The notes under the pieces: generated by a model
Database searches by the model: none
The model's input: only the letters and a program-made list of their open reading frames with translations
What the model was told of the DNA's origin: nothing
Assembly (NCBI RefSeq): GCF_000282115.1
Contig: NZ_AKJY01000063.1
Coordinates: forward strand, 62,001-126,000
Length of the DNA stretch: 64,000 nucleotides
Source of the DNA: Chryseobacterium populi
GTDB taxonomy: Bacteria > Bacteroidota > Bacteroidia > Flavobacteriales > Weeksellaceae
Direction of reading: 5' to 3'
In this document: positions 48,413 to 57,327 of the stretch, in pieces
Position numbering within the stretch: the stretch's first letter is position 1
Layout: each line of letters opens with the position of its first letter
Program-made: the position numbers and the translations under genes

Positions 48413-48453
48413 TGTTTCGGAAGGCGGCGGCAAAGCCGCCGCCTTCCGAAACA
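48413..48453. repeat. G+C-rich perfect palindrome, 19-bp arms
   Basis: Arms start TGTTTCGGAAGGCGGCGGC and flank an AAA loop. No T tract follows directly. It is strikingly G+C-rich for this genome and may be a dispersed palindromic element or a strong mRNA 3'-end hairpin for the VOC gene. A smaller AAACCT-CAT-AGGTTT terminator-like hairpin follows at 48458-48475. Confidence 0.7.
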
Positions 48454-48457
48454 AATC

Positions 48458-48475
48458 AAACCTCATAGGTTTTTT
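48458..48475 (+). terminator. Short terminator-like hairpin
   Basis: AAACCT/AGGTTT arms around CAT, followed by T's. It likely terminates the VOC transcript together with the preceding palindrome. Confidence 0.5.
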
Positions 48476-48658
48476 GAAGTTTTTTTGAGATTTTTTTATC
48501 ACAGACAAAACCAAACCGTCACCTCAATCTGCGAAAGAAAAAAACAATATAAAAGAATCTTATCTCTAATTTAATCAGCTTTTTATCAATTACACACCGA
48601 AAATATTATTTAACTATTAATCATTCATGTAAAAATTTTATTCTCTGCGAAATAGTTT

Positions 48659-48666
48659 TATTTTTG
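48659..48666 (+). promoter_or_regulatory. -7 box of the MoxR/vWA operon
   Basis: TATTTTTG ends four bases before the first ATG (48671), so the transcript is probably leaderless or nearly so. A TGCGAA stretch upstream is not in the spacing of the TGCGTA-type promoters. Confidence 0.5.
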
Positions 48667-48670
48667 TTAG

Positions 48671-49318
48671 ATGATGCAAACCAAATCACCATTTATAGAT
48701 ACTCTTTTTCTGCTTCGGAAAGAAGAATGCATTACCATTTTTTCAGAGATCCAAACGATTTCAGAAAATGAAGAAGAGGAAGCTGCCGATTATTTTAATG
48801 CTGAATTTGAAAATGAAAGACTGGAGTTCTTATCGGATCAGCTGAATTGTAATAAAGAAGCTGCTGTTTGGGCGGCAAAAGTGTTGTATCATAGCGCTCA
48901 GCTGTATCTGATCAGAAAAGATACTGTGAAAAACCTGGATATGCTGATTCCCAAATATAAAGGAATGATGGATGTTTCTTCCATATTATCCGCTGATTTA
49001 TCATTAAGGTTTTTACCACAGATCATTTCCGTGCTTCAATCTGCGGATCCGGAAGACCCGTTGATTAAAATGTTGGAGAACATTTTGCTACAGTTTCATT
49101 ATTCAGGGATTGGGTATAACCTTGATCTGGAAAAAATAAGCTGGGAAGAAGAATTGAAAGATAAAACGTACAGAAAGCTCTATCTGGAAAGGATTGTGGA
49201 AAAGAAAGACTATAAATTGGCCGAAATTCCGTTAATCAATCAATGGCTTTTTGCAGAATTTGGATTGCATAAACAGATGTTTTGGAAAGAATTAAAAATA
49301 ACTAACGAAGAAAAATAA
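48671..49318 (+). CDS. Unknown first protein of the MoxR/vWA ternary operon
   Basis: A 215-residue acidic, largely helical protein (NEEEEAADYFNAEFENERLEF; LSADLSLRFLPQIISVLQSADPEDP). I do not recognise its domain. It ends exactly where the MoxR gene begins (TAA then ATG), so it is part of the operon and probably a dedicated component or substrate adaptor. A second ATG three bases in is an equally good start. No membrane or secretion signal is visible. Confidence 0.65.
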   Translation: MMQTKSPFIDTLFLLRKEECITIFSEIQTISENEEEEAADYFNAEFENERLEFLSDQLNCNKEAAVWAAKVLYHSAQLYLIRKDTVKNLDMLIPKYKGMMDVSSILSADLSLRFLPQIISVLQSADPEDPLIKMLENILLQFHYSGIGYNLDLEKISWEEELKDKTYRKLYLERIVEKKDYKLAEIPLINQWLFAEFGLHKQMFWKELKITNEEK

Positions 49319-50452
49319 ATGACCGGAAATATCAATAAGCTTACTACAGTTCTTAACTATGTAAAGGAGACTTTTGTCGGAAAAAATGACGTTGTCGATC
49401 TGTTGGGAATCTGCCTTCTGGCAAAGGAAAATGCTTTTTTATACGGACCCCCGGGAACCGCAAAATCTGCAATCGTAAGAACCCTGTCACAAACGGTGAA
49501 AGACGGGAAAAATTTTGAATACCTGCTGACCCGATTTACAGAACCCAATGAAATTTTTGGTCCTTTTGATATCAGAAAATTAAAGGAAGGCGAGCTTCTT
49601 ACCAATACGGAAGGCATGATGCCTGAAGCTTCAATGGTTTTTTTAGATGAGATTTTCAATGCCAATTCTGCAATTCTGAATTCCCTTTTAATGGCTTTGA
49701 ATGAAAAGATTTTTAAACGCGGAAAAGAAACGAAACATTTGCCTGCTCTGATGTTTGTAGGAGCAAGTAATATTCTTCCGGAAGATGAAACACTAAATGC
49801 ATTATTCGACCGTTTTCTGGTCAGGATTAATGTAGATTATGTACATCCCGAACTGCTTCAACAGGTACTTTTAGCGGGAAGAAAATTAGAAAATACTGTT
49901 GAAGCTGAAATTCCGGAAATTCATGCAGATGAAATCCGTGAGCTTCAGAATTTATGCAGGACAGTAGATCTGAAGCCTATTTATGAAGTATATTTAAACA
50001 GTATCATAAGCCTTAGAAATACAGGAATTGCCATCTCCGACCGTAGAGCGGTAAAGCTGCAGAACCTTATTGCTGCAAGTGCTCTGATTTGTGGACGGAA
50101 AGAAGCGATCCTTTCGGATCTTTGGGTACTAAAACATATCTGGGATACGGAAGAGCAGATTGAAATTCTGGAAGGAATTATCAACAGGACCATCGAAAAA
50201 GATGAAAGTCTGCAATCTCATCCACAGGCTTTGCAAAACAAAACACCCAATCCTGAAGAAGTAATGAAAGACGTAAAAATCTTAACTGAAAAATGGAGCA
50301 GCGGAACACTGAGTTTTGAGGAGCAGAATGTGATTAAAGATAAATTGAGATACCTGCAGACCCGTTGCGACTGGATCGGGAATTCCGAACAAAAACAATA
50401 TATCCAACAAGAAATCGAAAGTCTATGGCAGAAGATTCTTCAAAGCGTATAA
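49319..50452 (+). CDS. MoxR-type AAA+ ATPase
   Basis: A 377-residue AAA+ ATPase. Walker A is GPPGTAKS (residues 43-50), Walker B MVFLDE (106-111), sensor 1 FVGASN (about 146-151) and the arginine-finger region LFDRF (162-166). A C-terminal lid with helical extension follows. MoxR ATPases work with vWA-domain proteins to remodel or load metal-dependent complexes. Here the vWA partner is two genes downstream. The gene overlaps the next one by 28 bases. The set resembles the computationally described MoxR-vWA-beta-propeller (bpX) ternary conflict systems. Confidence 0.9.
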   Translation: MTGNINKLTTVLNYVKETFVGKNDVVDLLGICLLAKENAFLYGPPGTAKSAIVRTLSQTVKDGKNFEYLLTRFTEPNEIFGPFDIRKLKEGELLTNTEGMMPEASMVFLDEIFNANSAILNSLLMALNEKIFKRGKETKHLPALMFVGASNILPEDETLNALFDRFLVRINVDYVHPELLQQVLLAGRKLENTVEAEIPEIHADEIRELQNLCRTVDLKPIYEVYLNSIISLRNTGIAISDRRAVKLQNLIAASALICGRKEAILSDLWVLKHIWDTEEQIEILEGIINRTIEKDESLQSHPQALQNKTPNPEEVMKDVKILTEKWSSGTLSFEEQNVIKDKLRYLQTRCDWIGNSEQKQYIQQEIESLWQKILQSV

Positions 50453-51168
50453 AAGAATTTTGGGCGGAACTTCCCCGTGCTGATGAAGATTTCCTGGGGT
50501 CGATCCGTGACTGGAAAAATGTTCAGATTGCTTTGGATGAGGAGGTGATCTGGTTGAAAGACTTTACCGAAGAACAGGCTGTTTCTCCGGAAATTCAACA
50601 ACTGCCGAATTTTTTATTATATGAATTAAGAGAGGGGTTTTTATTTCGGAAAGGTGCTTTGGTTCCGAGTAAAAAGGTAAGAACCGCCTTCCTTTGGACA
50701 GCCATTCATAGAGCTTTACGATTGACTTTTCCACCTTCCAATCAGAATTTCTTTGGAATTAATGAAAAAGTTCAGGTTAAATTGAAGCCAAGCGATGAAG
50801 AGCAGCCTGCTGTCGCATTATTAAGTTCGATCTCTGAAATTAAAGATCTCATTATGGCAACACCGAAATTTAAGCTGGAAAATACAGACTGGATCATCGT
50901 TGATGAAAAAGCATTGTTTCTCGGAACTCCTTTACTGGCTTTTCCCGGGAAAACATACTGGTTCAAAGACGGGCATCTTTTACCGACGGGTTTTGATTTT
51001 GAATTTAAAAATTTAAGTTCATTGCTTCAGAGAAAATATAATGAAGAGCATGATCAATGGCTTTTATGGAATGAAAATGGAAGCTATGTTCCAATAGATA
51101 AAAATGATTTCCGGGAGTTGTCCGTAAGCTCATTCCGTCTCACTGAAAAAGCGCAGGAATGGAATTAA
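50425..51168 (+). CDS. Ternary-system component (bpX-type), unknown
   Basis: About 247 residues from the ATG at 50425 (MAEDSSKRIKEFWAEL); the longer frame would start deep inside the MoxR gene. The protein is soluble, with EEVIWLKDF, a QQLPNFLLYELREG segment, and later beta-rich pieces (IVDEKALFLGTPLLAFPGKTYWFKDGHLLPTGFDF). The position between MoxR and the vWA protein, and the repeated short 'value-display' beta segments, fit the bpX group of proteins associated with MoxR-vWA systems. I cannot say which bpX family it is. Confidence 0.6.
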   Translation: MAEDSSKRIKEFWAELPRADEDFLGSIRDWKNVQIALDEEVIWLKDFTEEQAVSPEIQQLPNFLLYELREGFLFRKGALVPSKKVRTAFLWTAIHRALRLTFPPSNQNFFGINEKVQVKLKPSDEEQPAVALLSSISEIKDLIMATPKFKLENTDWIIVDEKALFLGTPLLAFPGKTYWFKDGHLLPTGFDFEFKNLSSLLQRKYNEEHDQWLLWNENGSYVPIDKNDFRELSVSSFRLTEKAQEWN

Positions 51169-53549
51169 ATGAATATTTTCAATCCTATAAAGATTATTTC
51201 TGGGAATGGATGACGGATGAAGACATTCGTGATGATTCAGGATACCATGAAAATAACCTTATATCTTTTCCGGGTATTGGGGCAGTAGCCTACAGACCTT
51301 ATATTATTGAAATGCTAAAAGAGCTGCAGCCACAAGGGTTTCCGCCTTTCGGATCATTACTTTTAGCTTTATATGTTACTCAGGATGGTTATTTAGATAC
51401 TGAATATCTTTTTTCACAAATTGAAAATCATCCTTACACTGATCGCAAACAGATAGGCGATTTTATAGCTGATGCCATAAGTTTTCTGGAAAAGCTGAAA
51501 GCACTGGACAGAGTTTATAAAAAAGGGCAGAACAGAATCATTCTTTTCCAGACTATATTCAAAAGCATTCATAATGGTGTTTCTTCAGCCAATGCCGAGC
51601 AGCTCCTTAAAAGCTATTATAAAAGGCCTCATAAAATTGCTGTCAGTGCACAAAAACTGGATCTTTCCCATAATTATTTTAGCAGAGATATCAGGACTCT
51701 GGCTTTTATTAATAAGAGTTTCCCTACGACACAGTCTATTATTGATGCAATGAAAAACATCGTCGATCTCTCAGATCTCGACGACGAAGTAATAGAAGAG
51801 GAAACAACGGTAGATACTGATAAAGATTTCATTCAGGAATTAATAGAAGAACCCAAAACTTTCCAGGTCGGAAGCCTGATTAAAAGAATCTGGAGCGGTT
51901 TGAAAATTCCGATGCGGCATCTTTCCCCGGGTGAGCAGCCGATTGGCGGAATTTCGGATATGGCCAACAAAGGAGAGCTTCACAGAATGCTCCTGTCTGA
52001 ATTTGCCAATGAAGATGAGGTTTTTATGAGTCGCATTGCCAATAACGAAGCGCTTTACATTCAACGTGAAATACCGCCTGAAGAAAATATTTTCGAAAGA
52101 ATCATATTAATCGATACCTCGCTTAAAAATTGGGGGACTCCTAAAGTTTTGGCTTTTGCATCAGCTATTGCAGTGATTAAGCATCCGAAAGCCAATTCAG
52201 AATGTAAAGTTTTTGCTTTGGGGCAAACGAATATTTTGATTTCATTGAACAGAATAGAAGAGATTATTGATAATCAGAATCAGGTAAGTTCTGCTTTAGA
52301 AGTTTCAGCTTCACTCGAAAAATTTCTTGGAGAAAAGCATCAGGAAAAAGATCTTGAAGTTTTTTTTATCACCCATCATGAAAATTTACAAAATGAAAAC
52401 CTGCAACGGGTAATTCACCAAAACAGGGATCGGCTTAAATTTTTAATAACAACTTCAGCAGATGGCGAACTGAATTTCTACAAACATCATCAGGGGACAA
52501 GGAAGCATATTCAGAAAATTGTATTGCCTTTGAAAGAGCTGTGGGCCAATCCGCCAAAGCAAAAACAGAAAACAGGACAGGTTTCAGGTAATGGAAAACA
52601 AACGGATTTACCCCAAAATTATCCGATATTATTTCCTACCCCTTCCAATAAGATTGCCCGGTTTTTATACGAAGGTGAATTCTTTATTTTAAGTTCAAAA
52701 AAACAACTATTACGGACCTATTTATCCGATAATTATTACAATAAAGATTCTTATAACTATTACAAGACGTATCACGGCTGTGAAGTTTTAATAGAAAATA
52801 TTTCCATAAAACCGAGAGGGCAGTTTGCTTTAGCGAAAAATAAGCAGCAACAGTTTATGATCTGTCAGTACCAGTATGATAAAAAGCTTATTTCCAAATT
52901 AAACCTGGCGACCAAAGAATATTCAGAGCTTAATGTGACCGGCCAGAATATTCCTCCGAGTTCAAAGCTGATTTACTTTAATAAGAATTTCTATCTGTAT
53001 CAACAGGGGCTTCTCAATATTTTTAAAATAAATATAGAAGGAAATATCTCTGTTGAATCCGTAAAAAATGATACTGAAATAGAAAAGAGTTACCAGAAAG
53101 TATCAACAGAAATTGCTAAATTAAATCAGGGCGGGATTAAAATTCTGAGTAATTTTAATAAAATAGGGATCAATACCAAAGACAGGCTGGTTGTATCCGG
53201 AAGTGAATTGATTATGCATTATGAAAACTCATTGAATTTCTTTAAAAACAGGCATGAGATCAATATTTTTGCTGAGCAGAGTAAAAATAAATTCACTTTC
53301 CCGGATGGCAGCGAAATCATAACAGATTCCCGTGGAATGCTTACCTTCAGAAGCAGTAATAAAAGTATACACGAATTTTATATTCCTTCCACAGAACATG
53401 GCTTTCTGTCGCTGGCTACCCATACGGATTTTGGAGGTTCAGAATATTATCTGCCCGAAAATACCCTGTTGAAAGTAAAAAAAATGGAAGATATGTATTC
53501 CGGATATCTTGAGGCCTTTATCAATCAAATTTTGGAATATGGAGCTTAG
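51159..53549 (+). CDS. vWA domain plus C-terminal beta-propeller-like protein
   Basis: A 796-residue protein. Residues 1-300 are a helical N-terminal region with GFPPFGSLLLALYVTQDG. A vWA-like domain follows: RIILIDTSLKNWG near residue 319 gives a MIDAS-type Asp-x-Ser with the second Ser replaced by Lys. It continues with KVFALGQTNILISL and LEVFFITHHENL. The C-terminal 300 residues carry repeated beta segments (GCEVLIENISIKPRGQFALAKN, KFTFPDGSEIITDSRGMLTFRS) consistent with a beta-propeller. This is the architecture that names the MoxR-vWA-beta-propeller ternary systems. It overlaps both neighbours by about ten bases. Confidence 0.75.
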   Translation: MELNEYFQSYKDYFWEWMTDEDIRDDSGYHENNLISFPGIGAVAYRPYIIEMLKELQPQGFPPFGSLLLALYVTQDGYLDTEYLFSQIENHPYTDRKQIGDFIADAISFLEKLKALDRVYKKGQNRIILFQTIFKSIHNGVSSANAEQLLKSYYKRPHKIAVSAQKLDLSHNYFSRDIRTLAFINKSFPTTQSIIDAMKNIVDLSDLDDEVIEEETTVDTDKDFIQELIEEPKTFQVGSLIKRIWSGLKIPMRHLSPGEQPIGGISDMANKGELHRMLLSEFANEDEVFMSRIANNEALYIQREIPPEENIFERIILIDTSLKNWGTPKVLAFASAIAVIKHPKANSECKVFALGQTNILISLNRIEEIIDNQNQVSSALEVSASLEKFLGEKHQEKDLEVFFITHHENLQNENLQRVIHQNRDRLKFLITTSADGELNFYKHHQGTRKHIQKIVLPLKELWANPPKQKQKTGQVSGNGKQTDLPQNYPILFPTPSNKIARFLYEGEFFILSSKKQLLRTYLSDNYYNKDSYNYYKTYHGCEVLIENISIKPRGQFALAKNKQQQFMICQYQYDKKLISKLNLATKEYSELNVTGQNIPPSSKLIYFNKNFYLYQQGLLNIFKINIEGNISVESVKNDTEIEKSYQKVSTEIAKLNQGGIKILSNFNKIGINTKDRLVVSGSELIMHYENSLNFFKNRHEINIFAEQSKNKFTFPDGSEIITDSRGMLTFRSSNKSIHEFYIPSTEHGFLSLATHTDFGGSEYYLPENTLLKVKKMEDMYSGYLEAFINQILEYGA

Positions 53550-55227
53550 AATAAAACCTTTTCCGAAAAATAATTACCCTAAAAGAGGACTTTTAATAAA
53601 AGGCTCTTCACCTTTGGTTTGGTTACATGAAATGGAAATTTCAGGAATTGATTTACACAAGGTCCGCTCTTTCCCGGTTCCTTCCAACGAACCTAATATT
53701 TTATATGGCTGCTTTTTGATTTTCGATCATCTGGCGCCAAAGGATATTGGCAGGAATTCTTACTTTCAATGTATAGACGATCAATTGTTCATCCCTGAGA
53801 ATACTGTTTTTTACCCTAAAATAAACCCTGAAGACTGGCAGAATACAGATGCTGAATTTCTCATCATGCATCCTGAATTTGGACTGGTGAAATTATCAGA
53901 ACAGATCAATTGGATTTCATTGCTTCAGGAATCTGAAAAAATGGATATCTCCATTAAAAAACCTTCGAAGGGTGTGAAAATCCCTCAGAGAATAGAGCGG
54001 TATACTGTGGAAATGGATGATGAAAAAGTGATGGAAGCCCTTCAAACACCTCAGACGGAAGAAGAATGGATGAAAAACCTCCCTTTCGACCTGAAGAAAG
54101 TGATGGCCGGAAATAAAAAAGAAATTGAAAAGTACTTAAAATATATAGAGCAGTACCCTGACAGGGCCATAGATCTTGGCGTTCCGCTCGACATTATGGG
54201 AACTTCCCGTGGTGATGGCTTTGGAAAATTTAAGTTTGGGAATGGCTGGCTGGGGAAATTTTTTGGTCAGAATAACTCCGGTTCAAGAGATTACCGGTGG
54301 CTGTTGCTTGCCTTCTGGATTATTTTTATTGTTGCAAGATTAAGCTTCAGTTCGGATAAAAAGGAAGCTGAGGTTATACAACAGTCTTCGGGGACTGTAC
54401 TTTCCGGTGATGCCCTTAAAAATCAGCCTTCGGATGTCCTCGCTTTTGAATCGGGGCTTACAGAGATTGATATGAAAATTGATTCTTTGTACAGAAAAGA
54501 GCGTACCCGGCTGATCAACGAATATTCTACTGCAGCTTCTATCGAATCGAAAGATAAAAAGCTGGTAGATGATTATAAAAAGCAGGGTGGGAAAACAGTA
54601 TCTGAAGTAGGAAAGGAGATTGAAAAATTTAAAAATAAAGAAAATAAAACCAGAGATTTCCTCAAAAAGATTTATAATCAGAAAATAAAAAAACACATTG
54701 AGAAAAAATCGGAAAGCTATCAGCGTAAGATTTCAGATTCCTTACAAAAAGCTAATCTGTGGAAACCTGTTAATAAAGGAATGGTGAAGAGTATATGGAA
54801 GAAAAAACAGGTTCTGATAGAAGATTCTTTAGGTCGTCTTTACGGGACCCTTGAAAATCCGCAGCTGTCTTTTGATAAAAAATCGAATGACGCTACGACA
54901 GGCAATTCCGGAGATGCCTCTTCCAAAAAAGAAGTTTCTTTTTCCGAAATTATCTGGCTGATTGCTTTCATTATGGGGAGCATTGGTATTTATACCTATT
55001 TCTTCCGGAAAAAATCTTTAAACATCGGAGGCGATAATGTTCCGAGCGGAATTAAGATATTCTTGGCGGTTGTATTGCTGGCTATGCTCATCTATCTTTT
55101 CTATCCGCTCATCGAAATGTTCGGCTACAACTGGTTTGTCTGGGTTCTCATTATCTGTGTTGTTCTCCTTTTGTACCGTCTTTTCAGTGAAGATAAAACC
55201 ATTTTAAAATCAGGCGAAAATGAATAA
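53539..55227 (+). CDS. Membrane-anchored ternary-system component
   Basis: About 562 residues from the ATG at 53539 (MELRIKPFPKNNYPKRG). The N-terminal 150 residues are beta-rich (SPLVWLHEMEISGIDL; FLIFDHLAPKD). One membrane segment occurs near residues 255-270 (WLLLAFWIIFIVARLSF). A charged coiled-coil-like part follows (IEKFKNKENKTRDFLKKIY), and three more membrane segments lie in the last 130 residues. It likely tethers the MoxR/vWA complex to the inner membrane. The family is not one I can name with certainty. Confidence 0.65.
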   Translation: MELRIKPFPKNNYPKRGLLIKGSSPLVWLHEMEISGIDLHKVRSFPVPSNEPNILYGCFLIFDHLAPKDIGRNSYFQCIDDQLFIPENTVFYPKINPEDWQNTDAEFLIMHPEFGLVKLSEQINWISLLQESEKMDISIKKPSKGVKIPQRIERYTVEMDDEKVMEALQTPQTEEEWMKNLPFDLKKVMAGNKKEIEKYLKYIEQYPDRAIDLGVPLDIMGTSRGDGFGKFKFGNGWLGKFFGQNNSGSRDYRWLLLAFWIIFIVARLSFSSDKKEAEVIQQSSGTVLSGDALKNQPSDVLAFESGLTEIDMKIDSLYRKERTRLINEYSTAASIESKDKKLVDDYKKQGGKTVSEVGKEIEKFKNKENKTRDFLKKIYNQKIKKHIEKKSESYQRKISDSLQKANLWKPVNKGMVKSIWKKKQVLIEDSLGRLYGTLENPQLSFDKKSNDATTGNSGDASSKKEVSFSEIIWLIAFIMGSIGIYTYFFRKKSLNIGGDNVPSGIKIFLAVVLLAMLIYLFYPLIEMFGYNWFVWVLIICVVLLLYRLFSEDKTILKSGENE

Positions 55228-56242
55228 GCAGAAATTTATAGACAAATTTATGGCGGCTTTTTTCATTTTGGTGATCCTTAAAATCATCGGGATACTGGCA
55301 CAGCTGTTCCATGAAAGCTTTTGGAGTGTAATAGGGACCCTTATTATTTTTATCGTTATTGCAGCCATCGTTTTTCTGGTGATTACAGTTTTGAAAGATA
55401 AAGAGAGAAATGAGAAAAATTCAGGCAGGTCTAATGCAAGAGGCGGAGGGAATTTTTATCTGGAAACTTCATTATTTGATAAGATCCGGAATAAATATGA
55501 AGAGCTGGCCCAAAAATATATTGAAGAGCAAGATTATAAAAAAGCGGCAAAAGTTTATATCAATTTGCTTCAGGATCATTACCGTGGCGCAATAACATTG
55601 GAAGACGGAGGTTTTTATAATGAAGCAGCCGTGATTTATCTGAAAAAATTAAAAAACAAACCGGAAGCTGCAGCCTGCTATGAAAAGGCAAAACAATATA
55701 AGAAAGCAATTGACCTTTATAAAGAACTGGAGCAAAAAGAGAAAGTAGGTGATCTGTATAAGGAGATTAACGACATCAAAAATGCTAATGTTTATTACCA
55801 AATGGTTGCAGATGATTATACAGGCAATGACCAGATGGTGAAAGCTTCTTTGGTTTACCGTAAAAAAATGGAAATGCCCGGTGAAGCCCAGAAAATTTTG
55901 AAAAAAGGGTGGGATGAAAACAAAGATGCATTCAATTGCCTCAACAATTATTTCGCCAATATTTTTGAAATGAAAACACTGGAAAAAGAAATAAAAAACC
56001 TGTATGAAGAAACCACACCAGATCAAAAAATCATTTATCTGGAAGCCATGAAATATGAATTTAAAAAAGATCCGGAGCTGCAGCCGGTAGCAAGGAATAT
56101 CGCTTATGAAATTATTGCGGAAAAAATAAATACCCGGTCTGAAATTGTAAATGAATTAAAATATTTCAATCCCGATGATGAGGTAATTTTAAAAGATATT
56201 TCAAGATATAAAACAGGAAGGAATAAGATGTTTAGGAATTAA
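55220..56242 (+). CDS. Membrane protein with TPR-like repeats, end of the ternary operon
   Basis: A 340-residue protein with two N-terminal membrane segments (AAFFILVILKIIGILAQLF; VIGTLIIFIVIAAIVFLVI), a Gly/Ser-rich linker and TPR-like helical repeats from about residue 88. The repeats read YIEEQDYKKAAKVYINLL, GGFYNEAAVIYLKKL, AKQYKKAIDLYKELE and KEINDIKNANVYYQMV. Such repeats usually bind partner proteins. It overlaps the preceding gene by eight bases and closes the six-gene operon. Confidence 0.75.
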   Translation: MNKQKFIDKFMAAFFILVILKIIGILAQLFHESFWSVIGTLIIFIVIAAIVFLVITVLKDKERNEKNSGRSNARGGGNFYLETSLFDKIRNKYEELAQKYIEEQDYKKAAKVYINLLQDHYRGAITLEDGGFYNEAAVIYLKKLKNKPEAAACYEKAKQYKKAIDLYKELEQKEKVGDLYKEINDIKNANVYYQMVADDYTGNDQMVKASLVYRKKMEMPGEAQKILKKGWDENKDAFNCLNNYFANIFEMKTLEKEIKNLYEETTPDQKIIYLEAMKYEFKKDPELQPVARNIAYEIIAEKINTRSEIVNELKYFNPDDEVILKDISRYKTGRNKMFRN

Positions 56243-56277
56243 TCCATTAAAAACAGGCAATGGATAACGTGAAGTAA

Positions 56278-56448
56278 TTGTACCTGAAGCATAAAGGTAA
56301 AAATACCTGCGAAATTGTAAATAAATTACATCAACCGGAAATTTACCTTATACACAGTGAAAAAAATAAAATGGATACTTTAGTTTCTTTCCCTGATGGA
56401 AGCAAAAGAGATTATAGCCATTACTGTAACAGTAAAATGATCAACTAA
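56278..56448 (+). pseudogene. Small open frame or gene remnant
   Basis: Fifty-six codons from a TTG with protein-like composition, ending with SFPDGSKRDYSHYCNSKMIN. No ATG start and no recognisable domain. It may be the 3' end of a lost gene. Confidence 0.3.
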
Positions 56449-56483
56449 TTAAGAAAAAGATTTATCTTTGCGCCAATAATATT

Positions 56484-56612
56484 ATGACAAAACAAAGAGC
56501 ACATATCAATGTAAACCTATGCGAAAGTCCTGCAATAAAAGGATTATTCGGATATGATGAGATGATATGGGATGAGGCGAAATGTGCTGACTTTGGAAAT
56601 TATTTACTGTAA
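56484..56612 (+). CDS. Small protein of 42 residues, unknown
   Basis: ATG at 56484 preceded by TATCTTTG (a -7 box) at about 56463-56470 and followed 31 bases after the stop by an intrinsic terminator. It therefore has all parts of a stand-alone small transcription unit. The product is acidic, with two Cys (NLCESPAIKGLFGYDEMIW and EAKCADFGNY). I know no homologue. Confidence 0.45.
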   Translation: MTKQRAHINVNLCESPAIKGLFGYDEMIWDEAKCADFGNYLL

Positions 56613-56642
56613 ACCCGTAAAAAATTAATCAAAATACTGCAG

Positions 56643-56671
56643 AAACGCCTCGGTTAACGGGGCGTTTTTTG
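56643..56671 (+). terminator. Terminator after the 42-residue gene
   Basis: AACGCCTCG pairs with CGGGGCGTT (one G-T pair), followed by six T's. Confidence 0.8.
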
Positions 56672-56897
56672 TGTTTTTAGAAGGGAAATTATTTAGAATG
56701 AAAAAAAATAACTATTAAAGTGAAAATTTTTTAATTAGCAATGAACAACAAATAAGATAAATAAGAGTGATTATTAACCCGGTGAGAGACAGTCATTTAG
56801 GTAATTAAGGTATCTGTAAAATATTACGGACAGGAATTTTCATTTCCAAATTTAAAAATTAATTATTTGATTTTCAGTTAGTTGTGTTTTTAAATTA

Positions 56898-56929
56898 TTT
56901 GTGAGTTAAAAAAAATCATATTTACTTTG
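56898..56929 (+). promoter_or_regulatory. Promoter upstream of the tRNA-like array leader
   Basis: TTTG (56898-56901), 20 bases, then TTACTTTG (56922-56929), close to the flavobacterial consensus. Transcription would run through a short leader and a terminator hairpin into the tRNA-like array. Confidence 0.5.
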
Positions 56930-56990
56930 CAACCGAAAATTGAATGCAACATGTTTTCAGGATTCAAAAATGTTTAAAACAAAAAATATA

Positions 56991-57116
56991 ATGAAACAAT
57001 TACATCACATATCTAATCAGTATTCAGGATTACAAGGACAGGGGCCGAGAAAACAGGCTTGTATTCTTGATTGTGAATTTATGGATGAAAGGTGCTTATA
57101 TATGTGGGTCAGCTAA
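56991..57116 (+). CDS. Possible 41-residue leader peptide of the tRNA-like array
   Basis: ATG at 56991 after a promoter at 56898, ending 25 bases before a terminator hairpin. The product begins MKQLHHISNQYSG and ends LYMWVS. Coding status is uncertain. The arrangement promoter - short frame - terminator - RNA array resembles an attenuator. Confidence 0.3.
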   Translation: MKQLHHISNQYSGLQGQGPRKQACILDCEFMDERCLYMWVS

Positions 57117-57140
57117 TGATCTTACGTTAGAATATATGCA

Positions 57141-57167
57141 GCGCCTCCCGAAAAGAGGCGCTTTTTT
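57141..57167 (+). terminator. Intrinsic terminator three bases before the tRNA-like array
   Basis: GCGCCTC pairs with GAGGCGC around CCGAAAA, followed by six T's. The first tRNA-like element starts at 57171, so the array can be transcribed from upstream only by read-through or antitermination. Confidence 0.8.
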
Positions 57168-57170
57168 CAT

Positions 57171-57243
57171 GGTTTCTTTAGCTTATTTGGTAAAGCGCCG
57201 GTCTGTGGAACCGGAGAACAGGGTTCGATCCCCGAAGATACCC
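57171..57243 (+). ncRNA. tRNA-like element 1, His anticodon GTG, degenerate
   Basis: Anticodon arm CCGGT-CTGTGGA-ACCGG is perfect and the D-arm keeps TTTGGTA, but the acceptor (GGTTTCTT with AAGATACC) has an internal T-T mismatch. The T-stem keeps only GGG/CCC around TTCGATC. It is unlike a normal tRNA-His. Confidence 0.7.
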
Positions 57244-57249
57244 CAATAT

Positions 57250-57323
57250 AATCTCATAGCTCAATAGGTCAGAGCACCGGTCTTTTAAACCGGGGGTTGA
57301 AAGTTCAAATCTTTCTGGGATTA
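57250..57323 (+). tRNA. tRNA-like element 2, Lys anticodon TTT
   Basis: Complete cloverleaf: acceptor AATCTCA/TGGGATT with one G-T pair, D-arm GCTC/GAGC, anticodon arm CCGGT-CTTTTAA-ACCGG, T-arm GAAAG/CTTTC. T8, GG and TTC are present. The acceptor and T-arm are unusually A+T-rich. CCA is not encoded. Confidence 0.7.
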
Positions 57324-57327
57324 CAAT

